Shown here: positions 1-10,738 of the stretch, piece after piece
How the letters are laid out: each line of letters begins with the position of its first letter
Position numbering within the stretch: the first letter of the stretch is position 1
Assembly: GCA_039090855.1 (NCBI GenBank)
Contig: CM077011.1
Location: 37,839,501-37,903,500, forward strand
Length of the DNA: 64,000 nucleotides
Source: Macrothele yani
Lineage: Eukaryota; Arthropoda; Arachnida; Araneae; Macrothelidae
Direction: 5' to 3'
Made by a program: the position numbers and the translations under genes
The notes under the pieces: model-generated
The model's input: only the letters and a program-made list of their open reading frames with translations
Told to the model about the DNA's origin: nothing
Databases searched by the model: none

Positions 1-228
1 CAGAAAAGGCAAGCCAACACATATATGGTAGGTACATGTACTTGCTCACAACCAACGCATATAACAATGTGTTCCATCATCAATATCCTTCATTATATCT
101 AAACAAACAAGTATCATATATACTTCACTATATAATCACATATATATTTATAAATAAACAAAAAATAACGTTTGCACCTCTCTTTATAATCATACTAACC
201 CACATTTCTTCCATTCAATGAAAATTGC

Positions 229-413
229 CTATTGTTTACTCACAGAATGTGCCTTTAGTTTTATTTTAAATAAGTTAAAATTATTAATTGATGTTAGTTC
301 TTGGGGCAATGAGTTCCAGAACTTTGGGCCACTATAATTTATATTCATTTTAAGTTTCTCAGTTTGTGGGAACATTGGAATCAGTAGTGATCTATTCCTA
401 GTATTTTTGTCAT
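229..413 (-). pseudogene. LINE reverse transcriptase C-terminal fragment
   Basis: The minus frame ends at a stop at 229-231 and reads a segment typical of the extreme C-terminus of jockey/CR1-type LINE proteins: GPKFWNSLPQEL followed by FNLFKIKLKAH. Only about 60 residues remain. The similarity stops abruptly near 413, where plus-strand Tc1 coding sequence begins, so the LINE piece was truncated by insertion or rearrangement. No catalytic RT motif is present. Assignment is by motif recall and the clade is uncertain. Confidence 0.55.
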
Positions 414-650
414 TTGCTTGATTGGCCTGGAAATTCACCAGACTTAAATGCCATAGAAAACTTGTGGAATATTTTGAAGAGACGTTTAGGTAAAATGGAC
501 TGCACAACCAAAGAACGCATGATAACGAATGCTATAAAAGTGTGGTTCCACGATTATGAAGTCAAAAATATGTGGAGTCAATTAGTGGAGTCAATGCCAA
601 AACGAATTCAAGAGGTCATTTCTGCTAAAAGAGGATATACTTCATACTAA
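414..650 (+). pseudogene. Tc1-like transposase C-terminal fragment
   Basis: The 78-residue reading frame starts inside the DDE domain with DWPGNSPDLNAIENLW, which holds the third catalytic residue (the Glu of IENLW). It continues through VESMPKRIQEV to the usual GYTSY-like terminus and a stop at 648-650. The N-terminal DNA-binding domain and the first two catalytic Asp are absent, so the piece is dead. It abuts a LINE fragment on the opposite strand. The downstream element end may lie near 757, but I could not confirm an inverted repeat. Confidence 0.7.
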
Positions 651-1271
651 TACAGGTATTTATCAGTGTACATCAAGGCATAGAATGATATAAAGGCATG
701 GTTTCGGAAATTAGAGTGATTTTTTTATTTTGTCCCAATTAATTTGCATAGTATAGTATATAAAAGGAAATATGTTTTGAACAAGAAATCAGGAAGTTTA
801 AAAGAAGCTAGCTACTGCTATGACTACATTCTTGAAAAAAATAGCTTGCTACAGCTACAACCACTTTTTCGAAAAGCATCTAGGCACACCACTTTTTTTG
901 AAAAGTTTTTATTTTCGCTACTTTTTAGCTTCGTTTAGTATTAAATTAAAAGTAGAAACCCTGAAGATGATCTCTATATGTTACATTATAACATTCAGAA
1001 CTAAATAACAAGGTAAATTACACAAGTAATTTATCTTCGTATTTTCCTCAGCTCTGATAATCACATGTAAGACATTTTATCACCTTGCTCATATTCTAGG
1101 CTAGCTGATATACTAAGGGATTTCAAATAAAAACACTACGAACTAGAATCTTCGCATTCAGTTTCTTTACTAAGAGAATCGAATCTCTATCTCAATTGTC
1201 ATCAATAAAATCGTACGCTCGATCATCTCGTACGCTCTGTTTTCTCAGGCGGATTGAGAAGACACTTCCCT
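651..1271. other. Gene-free stretch
   Basis: AT-rich DNA. The first 100 bases are probably the 3' flank of the Tc1 fragment. I see no coding sequence, RNA gene or repeat structure in the rest. Confidence 0.4.
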
Positions 1272-2240
1272 GTAAATCATCATCATCATCATCATTGTCA
1301 ACCATTATCAATCCACTGCTGGACGAAGGTCTCCCCAAGTTTCCTCCACAACGGTCTGTCTTGTGCCAGTCTCCTCCATGTCACTCCCGCATACTTTCGA
1401 ATTTCATCCACCCATCTTCCATGTGGTCTTCTTCTGGGTCTTTTCCTGTCCCTTGGAATCCAATCTAAAATTTCGGCTGTCCATCGATGGTCTGTTCTTC
1501 TGGCAGCATGTCCAGCCCATTGCCATTTCAGGGATTTAACTCTGATCATGATGTCTTCCACTCTTGTCATTTTTCGGATCCACGTGTTCCTCTTCTTATC
1601 TCTCCTGGTTACACCAAGCATGCACCTCTCCATGCTACTTTGAGTTGTCTGCAGCCTTTGTATGTCTCTTTTAGTTAAGGTCCACGTCTCTGCACCATAC
1701 GTAAGCACTGGAAGGATGCATTGATCAAACACTTTTCTTTTAAGACATAATGGCATATTGCTCTTGAAAATTATGCTGTTTCTTCCAAAAGCTCTCCAGG
1801 CAAGTTTTGTACGCCGATTAATTTCTTCACCAATGTGACCCTCACTTGATATCTGCTGTCCAAGATAAACGTACGTGTCTGTTATCTCCAGCTTTTCTCC
1901 ATCAATCGATAAATCTTCATTTCTTGTAAAAGCATTGTACATCACTTTTGTCTTCTGAAAGTTCATTTTTAATCCCACTTCTTTACTCTTGTCAGCAAGT
2001 TCCTGGATCATACTCTGTAGCTCTGATGGGGTAGTTGCAAAAATGACTATGTCATCAGCAAAACGAAGGTGGGTTAGATAATCTCCATTACTCTTTATCC
2101 CTTTGTTTTCCCAGTTCAGTGATTGAAAGACATTTTCCAATGTGGCATTAAAAAGCTTCGGAGATATGGTGTCACCTTGTCTCACTCCTTTTCCAATTTT
2201 TATGTGTGTTGTATTTTCAAACAGCCGAATCTTTGCACAC
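1272..2240 (-). mobile_element. 5'-truncated RTE-type non-LTR retrotransposon
   Basis: The minus strand holds the 3' half of a LINE. The frame is open from about 2240 to the stop at 1298-1300 and contains the RT motif GVRQGDTISPKLF, the catalytic box RFADDIVIFA (Asp-Asp), GLKMNFQKTKV and YLGQQIS, followed by a long C-terminal region ending QQWIDNG. Immediately after the stop the element ends in six ATG trinucleotides (CAT on the plus strand, 1278-1295), the short-repeat tail typical of RTE elements. The endonuclease and the fingers of the RT are missing, as expected from incomplete reverse transcription. The first ATG-like start near 2185 is not real; the frame runs further upstream. The retained part has no stop or frameshift, so the copy is fairly young. 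Confidence 0.8.
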
Positions 2241-3040
2241 CATAGCGTAAGAAAGGTAATACTTTGTGGTTAGCAGTTTGGCAAACTTTTAGAATGCAAA
2301 TCACGTCAGGTACGTGGCTGTAGGCAGGGCATAATCAATCTTCCTGGTCCAGTCATGATTTTTAGAATTTCTTTTTAATTTTTTAAAGTAGCACGATTTG
2401 TAGCGTAATTTTCCGCTACAAGTTACTTTATTTTATAGCGTGCTACTGCTACAACAACAGTTTTCTATTTGTAGCGATGCTACCATATAGCAGCGCTACA
2501 TGAAGCGCAGTACATCCGACCACTGGATTTTAGGGAAAACGTACTTTAAAGGAAATGAAAAGCTAAGCAACTTTCGCAGCTGAAGTGAACTTTGCGAACC
2601 ATTGTTGTACCTTCGAGTGAATGTGAAAGAACCAATTGCATAAACACCATAGTTATGTCTTCTCTAACAATCACAGAATTAATCTTGCCGTTATCCATAA
2701 AAATTATTGGGCCTCCACTAACACAGTTTAAATCCCACAAAAATGAACCCTATCGTGGCTTCTTCGAGGACAACATTCTGCAGTGGATCCGAAAAACCAA
2801 GGAGTGGACGAGAATGGTAGAAATATCTGAAGAGCTGAACAAAATTTGGACTTTATTTTGGGATCAACATGCAGTTTATTTCTGTTCCTCTATGTAATGT
2901 AAGCAGGTAAACGTGTTTTAGTACCGCGAATCATAGTTCAACCAAGCAAATCCAGCCTTCCATTCCGTATACGGCGACGTCAACTTCCAATCTTTGCAAT
3001 GGCAAAGCAAGGACAATCTTTCTATCACGTCGATATGTAC
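2241..3040. other. Gene-free stretch
   Basis: No supported gene. A frame at 2733-2897 contains a coding-like run (FFEDNILQWIRKTKEW) but no family, splice sites or start that I recognise. Confidence 0.35.
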
Positions 3041-4870
3041 CTCCTTTTTAGCACGTCTTTTGTAAAAAAAAATCGTGCTTATGTTACCGGTTTGTCCGTC
3101 CGTCTGTCTGTACCCACGATATCTCTTCAACTATAAATCTGATTTGAAAAATTCTTTTTGCATTTGGAAGCTTGAAATATGCAAATGATGATCATTCATC
3201 TCGTTTTTTTACACAATGTACAATATCGTCGCTAGAGGGCGCAAATGCAGATGATGTCGAATTCCAAAAATGTCTTTTATTCCACATATTTGCTTCTAAA
3301 CATACGATTGAGCAAATTCTTCTATCTTTCGATTCCATTTATGTCGAAGAGTATTTTAGATATAGTTACTTTTTCAAATTACGTATAGATTTTCCGCTAA
3401 GTGGTGTAAAAGTAAATTACATTTTTCCAGACAACTGTTCTTCTAAAACTCCGATTTGAAAAATGTTTTCTTCAGCGGATAAACCTCCCGATAGAAAATC
3501 TTTTGCATATAATTTCTAATTTTTGGTAAAAAATACTTTGGCCACCAGGGGGCGTAAGTGTAAATTTTTGCTTCTGATGTATTTGCCATAAAATCTGATC
3601 TTCTAAAATATCGATTGAAGAAATTCCTTCGTGGACTAATGCCACTCACATCGATAAACCTTTTCGGAATATTTTCTTCTTAAAATATTCCACTTCTGTG
3701 CCAGGGGGCGTAGATGAATATCATATTTTTGTCAGTATCTCTACTTCTAAGAGTCCGATTTGAAAAATTCCTTCTTTGTTGGATAGTGTTTTCAGTGTGA
3801 CATGTTTTTCATATAATTTCAAAATTTTCAAGTAATTCACAGACTTTCCGCTAGGGGGAGTAGTGGTTAATTGTGTTTCCCCGTATATCTCTGCTTCTAA
3901 ATATCCGATTTGAAGAATTCTTTCTGCACCGGATACAGCTTCTGATGACAAATCGTTTGCACATAGTTTCTCATTTTTGTAAAAAAATGGTTTTGCCACC
4001 AGGGGGCATAAATCTTAATTTCCGCTTTTGATGTATTTGCAGCAAACTATGAGCTTCTAAATTCTCGATTGAAAAAAGTCTTTTGTTGACCGATACTACT
4101 CATGTCGACAAACCTTTTAGAGACATTTTATTCTAAAAACAATGCATGGTTTCTACTCCAATGCTTGTAGATGTATATCTTATTTTTGTCAATATCTCTA
4201 CTTCTAGGAGTCCGATTTGAAAAATTCCTTCTTTGTTGGATAGTGTTTCCGATGCGAAATGGTTTTCCTATAAATTCAAAAATTTCAAGTAAATCATAGT
4301 TTTTTTCGCTAGGGGGCACAAAGGTAAATTGCGTTTTCTGCGTTATTTCTGCTTCTAAAACTCCGATTTGAAAAATTCTTCCAGCATCGCATCATACAAA
4401 ATCTCATGGAAATATTTTTCACATAATTCCTAATGTTTGGTAAAGAATGGTTTGGCTACCAGGGGCATAAGTGTTATCTTCTGCTTCTGATGTATTTGTA
4501 GCAAAATCTGGGCTCCTGAAAACTCGATAAAATATTTTTTCTTGGACCGATACCGCTCATATGGAAAAACCTTTTGAGAATACTTACTTCTTAAAATAAT
4601 GCATGGTTTTTCCACCAGGGGACGTAAAGTCACATCTTATTTTTGTCGATATCTCATTTTCTAAGAGTCCGATTTGAAAAATTCTTTCTGTGTTGGAGAG
4701 CGTTTCCGGTGCCAAATGTTTCTCGTATAAATCACATTTTTCTTAACGCACAAGTCTGCAACCAGAGGGCGTAAGCTCACGATTCCGTTTACAGCAATAT
4801 CTGAGGGATTAAAAACCCGATTGAAAAACTTTCTTGCGTCAGATACTATTGTTTTCCATACCGGTTCCTT
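3041..4870 (+). repeat. ~152-bp satellite with CTCF-like boxes, forward copy
   Basis: The motif TCCGATTTGAAAAATTC recurs near 3450, 3603 (variant), 3751, 3902, 4065 (variant), 4209, 4362, 4516 (variant), 4668 and 4820, a spacing of about 144-163 bp. The copies at 3751, 4209 and 4668 are most alike, giving a three-monomer higher-order period near 458 bp. Most monomers also carry a box like CCACCAGGGGGCGTAAG (for example 3544, 3994, 4453, 4607). The left end contains a run of GTCCGTCCGTCTGTCTG. A homologous array lies in reverse orientation at 46745-48110. Minus-strand frames here are fortuitous. Confidence 0.85.
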
Positions 4871-5038
4871 TGACTTTGAATAACTTTGATAAATTTAATT
4901 TGCGACAGAACAGATTCAAAAGATGTGCTTGATACACCCGAATTACTGTTACTTTGTATTTCTAAGTTTTTCCGACATTTTTTATGTGCTACCTAGTTAC
5001 CTTATAACAGCAATGATATTTAAATTTAATTTCCTCAG

Positions 5039-5308
5039 GGTTACGAGAAAACCTATGAGACGAGCAAGACAAATCAATGGGAAGAAAAGCTGAAAAACTT
5101 CCAGGAGAAGGGCCCGTCCCGTCTCCTAAAGTGGGACCCAAATGCGCCTAAAATTAAAGAAGAGGAGAAGTCAAGGGCGGAAGAAGAGGACGAAGACGAA
5201 GAAATGCCTACGTTTACAGATGGAGCCGCTTCTGAAGAGCAAAAAGAGAAAGCTGATGAAGACGAAGAAGAGGAGGAAGAAGATGAAGAAGAAGAGGAAG
5301 AAGAATAG
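5039..5308 (+). CDS. Terminal exon, probable troponin T C-terminus
   Basis: A pyrimidine-rich acceptor (TTTAATTTCCTCAG, ending 5038) precedes 89 open codons and a TAG at 5306-5308. The peptide begins GYEKTYETSKTNQWEEK, continues with RLLKWDPNAPK at residues 28-38 and ends in an almost pure Asp/Glu tail (about residues 72-89). Insect troponin T ends with a Gly-Trp-Asp segment, a Trp-x-Glu-Lys motif, a Leu-Pro-Lys-Trp motif and a long polyglutamate extension, and the order here is the same (Leu-Leu-Lys-Trp replaces Leu-Pro-Lys-Trp). Troponin T anchors the troponin complex to tropomyosin on thin filaments; the acidic tail is an arthropod feature. Upstream exons are not in the window, so the preceding intron exceeds 5 kb or they lie on another contig. 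Exon reality is well supported; the identity rests on remembered motif order. Confidence 0.65.
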   Translation, partial: GYEKTYETSKTNQWEEKLKNFQEKGPSRLLKWDPNAPKIKEEEKSRAEEEDEDEEMPTFTDGAASEEQKEKADEDEEEEEEDEEEEEEE

Positions 5309-5546
5309 GTAAAGGTAATTTATGTTGGAAGAAGCTAATGTCATCAACTTTGTCTATGTAGAGTAACACACTGACAAAAAAACATTACTTTTACGGTAGG
5401 TTTTCCACGTTTGTATTCCAGAGCAGTCACGAGACCGGCTCGCAGGCCCGAATGGAGCTTTCGCGGGGGATGGGGGGGTGGTGCGAAATTTAATTGCGTG
5501 GACGGAAGCAAAATACCATTGCGGGTCTTAGAAAATAAATATCATG
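5309..5546 (+). other. Putative 3' UTR with AATAAA signal
   Basis: A canonical AATAAA occurs at 5534-5539, 226 bases after the stop codon of the acidic-tail exon and just before a Tc1 element starts. A GTAAAG follows the stop directly and could be a splice donor in the UTR. No coding sequence is seen. Confidence 0.4.
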
Positions 5547-6893
5547 CACTGCCTGACACAGAAAATGCCACACCATGAAGGAATACTCGAAATCTGACCA
5601 CACTGCACACACAGATATCCAAGTAGGTCTTGAACAAATGATTTAATTGTCACATACAGACTAGGCTCCAGAATATGCACGATGATCAATAAGAAGTGTG
5701 GCCCCCATTTTGGGCGATACAGCGTTGAATCCGACGTGGCAACGAGGCAATGAGAGTTCGAATAGGGTTCTTGGGGTACCGTGGACTATGTGGGGTTGAT
5801 CCGAGTCCACAATTTGCAGGGTTGGGAGGGTACTCAACCTACGCCCAATCATTTCTCAGTGATGCTCGATGGGCGAGAGGACGGGGGAACGTGCTGAACA
5901 CGGAAGCATCCGCACACCGTGTAAAGCATTCATGCTGATCCGAGCGGTATTCGGGCGGCCGTTACTCTGTTGAAAACGGCGTTTGGGATTCGTCAATGTG
6001 CCCGTAATGCGTACCAGCAGTGAGAGGCTGTTGGCACTGATAGCACCCCATACCATGATTCCACGTTGCCGGGCTGTCTGGCGCACCACAGTGGCGGAGG
6101 AATCCGCCCGTTGGCCATGTCGCCTCCAGACTCTCACACTGCAATAATACGTGGTGAGACAGAACCGAGATTCGTCACTGAACACCACACTGTTCCATTC
6201 GGCACCCCACGCAGCTCTGGAGCGACACCACGCTAAACGGTGACGACGATAGCTTGCTATTAAGGGTATCCTTCGCAACGGACGGCTGGACAGCAAACCA
6301 GACGCAGCCAATCGGCGCGACACTGACCGCGTTGATACCGGAGCATCCAAGCCTCTCCGTACACTCTGCAAAATGTCGCCCGTTGTGGGCTGTGGGTCCG
6401 CTACGGCATGACGTCGGATGCGACGATCGGTACGCTCGGACGTCCGTCTCCGTGCTCCTGCTCCCCTATGACGTTGCACAGATTATTCCTGGGACCACTG
6501 TCTCCAAATTCAACTGACGGTTGTGGCATCACGTTGCGTTTCTTACGCAATACGACGCAAGAACTATCCGTCGGTACGAAGGCTTACGATGACACTTCTC
6601 GTGAACTCATCCGTTTGACTAAATCGCGTACGACGTCATCTTAACAACATTGGCACCCCTAGTTCGTTCTCCAGACACGGTTGCAGCAGAAGCACTCATT
6701 TCTCACGGCCGTGACGACGTCTCGCCTGATCCCCGGCTGGTTGTCCGCTTACATCCCGCGCGCCATTCGTGCGATTGGCCTGTAAATACAATCATTTGTA
6801 TAACTTGTACGTGTGCAGTGAGCATTCACCCTTCAATTTGCATGGCGCTGCGTTCAAGTCTTCGTGGTGTGGCATTTTCTCTGTCAGGAAGTG
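5547..6893 (-). mobile_element. Tc1-like element A, defective
   Basis: Terminal inverted repeats match at both ends (CACTGCCTGACACAG at 5547 against the complement of CTGTCAGGAAGTG ending 6893), with TA at 6894-6895 on the right. The left TA has mutated to TG. The 1347-bp body encodes a minus-strand transposase remnant. Its TIRs differ from those of all other Tc1 elements in the window, so it is a separate family. Confidence 0.85.
5856..6479 (-). pseudogene. Tc1-like transposase remnant (element A)
   Basis: This 207-residue frame covers the second helix-turn-helix region (RRTSERTDRRIRR), the first catalytic motif SVVFSDESRFCL in the form NSVVFSDESRFC, the VWGAIS strand and the third motif SPVLSPIEH. 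The second catalytic Asp has become Ser (FQQSNGRPN in place of FQQDNARPH). A frameshift removes the C-terminus after SPIEH, and the N-terminus is also out of frame. The spacing between the second catalytic site and the Glu is 32 residues. The product would be inactive. Confidence 0.8.
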
Positions 6894-7110
6894 TATTTTA
6901 ATAAAGTCGTTACGTGAAAAATGTCGTCCTTAAAGAACACACACAAAAATTATCATAAAGTCAAAATGATTATGTCACAGATGTATTTGCTTTAAGCTTA
7001 AGAAAAAGACCACAATGTTAATTGAAAGTTCAGAGAGAAGGACAGTGTTAAAATTTACGATTTTCTTTCTTGGGAGTGGGGGTTGAGGTTGTTTTGTGAT
7101 TCTTATAAAA

Positions 7111-7141
7111 ACTTCTTCACAAAATGATTTTGTGAAGAAGT
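7111..7141. other. Perfect 15-bp hairpin
   Basis: The arms ACTTCTTCACAAAAT and its complement are separated by one base. A diverged direct repeat beginning GTCACTGA follows at 7140-7172 and 7182-7216. The rest of 6896-7235 shows no gene. Confidence 0.6.
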
Positions 7142-7235
7142 CACTGAATAACTAGCCATGCATATAGCCCAAACAAATTAAAGTCACTGAAAAACTAGCC
7201 TGCATATGTAGCCCAAAAAGAACTTTGATATTGTT

Positions 7236-7451
7236 ATTTTTTTTTTTGGAGGTTTAACGACCACCGTGAGGAACTCAATGGGCTATAAGTAGTTGCCCGT
7301 CCCTAATTTAGAGTCACTGGTTCCAGGCAAGGGAGAGAGCCAGTGTCGTAAGACAAACACAACATCCCTGCCTCACCGGGATTCGAACCCGGACCCCGTT
7401 CGGACGAATGATCAGAGGCCATAGCTTAGACCACTGCGCCACCGGGGCGGC
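7236..7451 (-). repeat. tRNA-derived SINE, copy 1
   Basis: Read on the minus strand, the element starts GCCGCCCCGGTGGCGCAGTGG, contains an A-box-like TGGCGCAGTGG and a B box GGTTCGAATCC about 45 bases later, and ends in a T-run on the plus strand that is its poly(A) tail. This is a tRNA-derived head plus an unrelated body of about 130 bases. Two more copies lie at 57529-57736 and 62137-62333 in the same orientation. Confidence 0.85.
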
Positions 7452-7560
7452 TATTTATTTTTAATTTAACAACTTATTTACACACAAATTGTTGAATATA
7501 TAACAGTAGGGACCACAAAATGATGAAATTTAATTCGCTATTTCATGAATGAGGAAAATA

Positions 7561-9101
7561 CACAGCTGGACAATTGCTAAGGACGGATCATAAACGGCTA
7601 TATAGCGCATAAAAAAGTAAGTGTGGTTGGATGCCAAGTGAAATAAAATAATGTCAGAATGCCAGGACATTACAAGAAAGACAATTTATTGTGCTCTGAA
7701 ATCCAAAAGGCTTTGGAACGTGTTCAAGGGACAAACAGGCCATTTTGTGAAGAATACGTAAACGTGAAAAAATTGCAATTACCGTCCGGAGGCGTTCCGG
7801 CGTAAGATGTCAATACGGGATATGGCCACCATGGAGGGCGATGAAAGATTCCACACGTCGTGTCATGCTTTGCACAACATTATCAAGCAGCTGTTGGGGT
7901 AATTTATCTCATTCCTCTGTCAGTGCACGGATGAGGGTGTCCTTGTTTATTGGAGGGCATTGGCGACCAACAAGACTCCTCCCCAAAGCATCCCACACAT
8001 TTTCAACGGGATTCAGATCTGGAGAACGTGCTGGCCATACGAGGCGTTGAATATCCTCGCTCTCAAGACACTCCTGGACAGCGACTGTTCGATGACATGT
8101 TGCGTTGTCGTCCATGAAAATGAATCTATCACCAACAGCACCACGGAACATGCGAACATGAGGTAGCAGAACATCATTAATGTATCGTTGGCCAGTCATA
8201 GTCCCAGTTGGAAGCACACAGAGGGACGTACGGCCATTGATCATGATGCCAGCCCATACCATGACACTACATGTCGGATATCGGTCCCTTTCCTGTATGT
8301 TTGCTGGACAATATGCAGTACCACTATCACGCCAGATCAGTTGTCGTCGACAATTAGATGATAGACTGTATCTACTCTCATCTGAGAAGAGGACAGCAGA
8401 CCAGTCGTTAAAAGTCCAATTGCGATGTTGATGGCACCATTGCAAACGGGCGGTACGGTGACGTCTGGACAATGGGATGCACACAACAGGACGGCGGGCG
8501 TATAGTCCTCCTTCATGCAAACGTCTGGCGACAGTTTTTCGGATGATTCGCTTGCCAGTAGCAGCTATAAACTGGTTTGCTACCTCACTAGCTGTGCTGC
8601 GCCTGTGTCTTTTTGTTGATAGCACTATGTACCGATCTTCTGCAGGTGTCGTACTGCGAACACGACCTCCCCCGTGACGTGTGCTACACTCTCCATTTGT
8701 TTGAAATGATTTCCAAAGCCTTGAAACAACACTGTGGCTGACGTCGAACTCCCTGGCAACATCTGTTATTTTTCGCCCTTCTTCAATCTTGCCAATAATA
8801 CGGCCACGCGTAAAATCATCTAAGTGATGTCGGGAAGACATACTGAAAATTGCAAGTTCGTCAATTGATTCTTTCCCTTTCAACTTTGCGTTTGAACAAC
8901 AACGGTCAATACGCGTCAAATCCTTTATATCTCTTATCAGCGCTATGACGTCACGAACAAGTTCGGCAATCCAAAATTTGCATACGCACAACACGTCTTA
9001 CTGTATCCCGCACTTATGCTAATTTCCACATTTTCCTGCCTTCCATTTTATGGTTGCTATCGTTGCTATTGTCATCCGTCCTTAGCAATTGTCCGGCAGT
9101 G
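7561..9101 (-). mobile_element. Tc1-like element B, copy 1
   Basis: The 1541-bp element is bounded by inverted repeats (CACAGCTGGACAATTG at 7561; complement of CAATTGTCCGGCAGTG ending 9101) and flanked by TA at 7559-7560 and 9102-9103. It encodes one transposase on the minus strand. A second, nearly identical copy lies in the opposite orientation at 17639-19178, which implies recent transposition. Confidence 0.93.
7810..8841 (-). pseudogene. Tc1 transposase, near-intact (element B copy 1)
   Basis: The likely start is the Met of MSSRHHLDD at 8841, which places the product at 343 codons, the normal Tc1 length; an upstream in-frame extension to 8994 is probably untranslated. The N-terminal paired-like helix-turn-helix spans roughly residues 5-110. 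The catalytic Asp of FSDESRY is near residue 154, the second Asp in MDDNATCH near 245 and the Glu of NPVENVW near 280, a DD34E triad with 34 residues between the last two. The only lesion seen is a Trp codon changed to TGA at 7909-7911 (codon 311), which would cut off the last 33 residues. The transposase would bind the TIRs and cut and paste the element at TA. Confidence 0.9.
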
Positions 9102-9306
9102 TATTAAGGTGGTTACAATACAGCAAATCTCCGTATCTGTAGGGCGAAGGGCGATAATCTATTCGAAAATTTGAATTTGGATTCAATTCTTCCATGTTAC
9201 ACTATCTAGCATACAATCAAATCGCACATACAATTTCTGTACCAAAAAGAAATGAACCAAATACAAATCGCACCATATGCAAACACAAAAGAAATAAATA
9301 CATATA

Positions 9307-10736
9307 CACTGGCGGAAAGTGAAAAAAGAACACCACGAAGGAGACGTCTGATACCAATGAAATTTATACAGCATAATAACGGAATACAAAGGATAACGTG
9401 ATCAAAACGATATGGCAAAATACAGCTGTATTTGCTCGTAAACTGAAAAATAACATTTCCATGTAACATGGTTAGTACGAGGTTGAACCGCCATGAACTG
9501 CGTCACACTGTGCAATTCTGACGTGGAGTCTGTCGTACAGATGTTGGATGCAAGTTTGGGGTATTGAGTTCCAAGCATCCTCAACCTGAACGCGTAAATC
9601 GGGGATGGTCGTGGCTGGGCGTGGAGACCGGATAAGTCGTTGTCCCATAAAATCCCACACGTGCTCAATGGGGGACAAAATCGGTGAACGTGCAGGCCAT
9701 GGAAGTTGTCTCACACCCTGAAGTGCACGTTGCGTTGCACGTGCCGTGTGTGGGCGTGCGTTATATTGCTGGAAAAAACCACGATGGACCGACCTTACAA
9801 ATGGCACAACAACGGGCTGAATGATGTTGTTGATGTAGGAGGTGCTGTTTAACGTACCCGGTACAAACACTAGTTGTGTACGGGAGTGATAGCTGATCGC
9901 TCCCCACACCAGGAGACCAGGTGTAGGCAACGTATGTCGCTGGAGGATGCAAGAAGGGTGTACACGCTCCCCTGTGCGTCTGCGAACACGCATACGGCCA
10001 TCGGAGGCTCCCAAGCAGAATCTGCTTTCACCGTTGATCACGACAGATCGCCATTGCGTTCTCCAGTGCAGACGTTGGCGACACCACTGCCGCCGTTCCT
10101 GACGGTGGGCTGGAGTCAGAGGTACACATGCCAGAGGCACACGTGCACGTAGTCCTGCATCCAGTAGACGGTTGCGGATTGTTCGCACAGTCACCTCAGG
10201 TGCAACGGCAGCTCGGATTTGCGTCGCAGTGGATGTTCTGCTTGACAACCCCGCTCTTCTTATGTATCGATCGGTCCGCTCATCAGTCCGTCTGTGACTC
10301 CCGGTTCCACGTCTTCTCGTGTGGGAATGTTGCTCGGACCATCTACGCCACCATCGTACCACCACAGATAGTTCCCGTCCAATTCGCTCCGCAATACGAC
10401 GATACGACCACCCGGCCTCGCGAAGTCCAACTAGACGACCTCTCTCAAAGTCCGATAACTGCTGAAATCGTACACGTCTTCCATGTCCAGGCATTGCAGC
10501 TTCTTCAGGGTCTTCGCACGTGTCCGTACGCCGACGACTGATTACATTCACTTCTCCGTACTCCTTAAATACCACCAACAATAATTTGCATATTATGCCG
10601 TGCTGTGGTGTAAGCGCTCACCGGTTGGTCCCGAAATTAACATCCCCCTACGTAAACTCGACCCCATTAACATATGTAAATTTCATGATCGTCCGCCAAT
10701 TCCTTCTTGGTGTTCTTTTTTCACTTTCCGCCAGTG
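9307..10736 (-). mobile_element. Tc1-like element C, copy 1
   Basis: A 1430-bp element with TIRs CACTGGCGGAAAGTGAAAAA at both ends, flanked by TA at 9305-9306 and 10737-10738. Two further copies are at 21495-22913 and 54124-55554. It inserted into the 3' region of a LINE that continues at 10739-11226. Confidence 0.93.
9472..10494 (-). CDS. Tc1 transposase with unbroken frame but mutated catalytic Asp residues
   Basis: From the Met of MPGHGRRVRF (10494) the frame is open for 340 residues to the normal terminus HGGSTSY; in-frame codons extend upstream to 10581. The helix-turn-helix half (FERGRLVGLREAGWSYRRIA) is well kept. However, the first catalytic Asp of the family motif FSDESRFC is changed to Gly (INGESRFC, about residue 155) and the second, in FQQDNARPH, to Tyr (FQQYNARPH, about residue 244); the Glu of SPIEH (about 277) remains. 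Both sister copies keep both Asp. The protein could still bind DNA but should not cleave. Spacing from second Asp position to Glu is 32 residues. It may be plain decay that happened to leave the frame open. Confidence 0.85.
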   Translation of the reverse strand: MPGHGRRVRFQQLSDFERGRLVGLREAGWSYRRIAERIGRELSVVVRWWRRWSEQHSHTRRRGTGSHRRTDERTDRYIRRAGLSSRTSTATQIRAAVAPEVTVRTIRNRLLDAGLRARVPLACVPLTPAHRQERRQWCRQRLHWRTQWRSVVINGESRFCLGASDGRMRVRRRTGERVHPSCILQRHTLPTPGLLVWGAISYHSRTQLVFVPGTLNSTSYINNIIQPVVVPFVRSVHRGFFQQYNARPHTARATQRALQGVRQLPWPARSPILSPIEHVWDFMGQRLIRSPRPATTIPDLRVQVEDAWNSIPQTCIQHLYDRLHVRIAQCDAVHGGSTSY

Positions 10737-10738
10737 TA

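Noticed and set aside
2592..2897. 101-residue plus frame with FFEDNILQWIRKTKEW
   Set aside because: Looked like a possible upstream troponin T exon or host exon, but no splice sites fit and the residues do not match the expected troponin T region.
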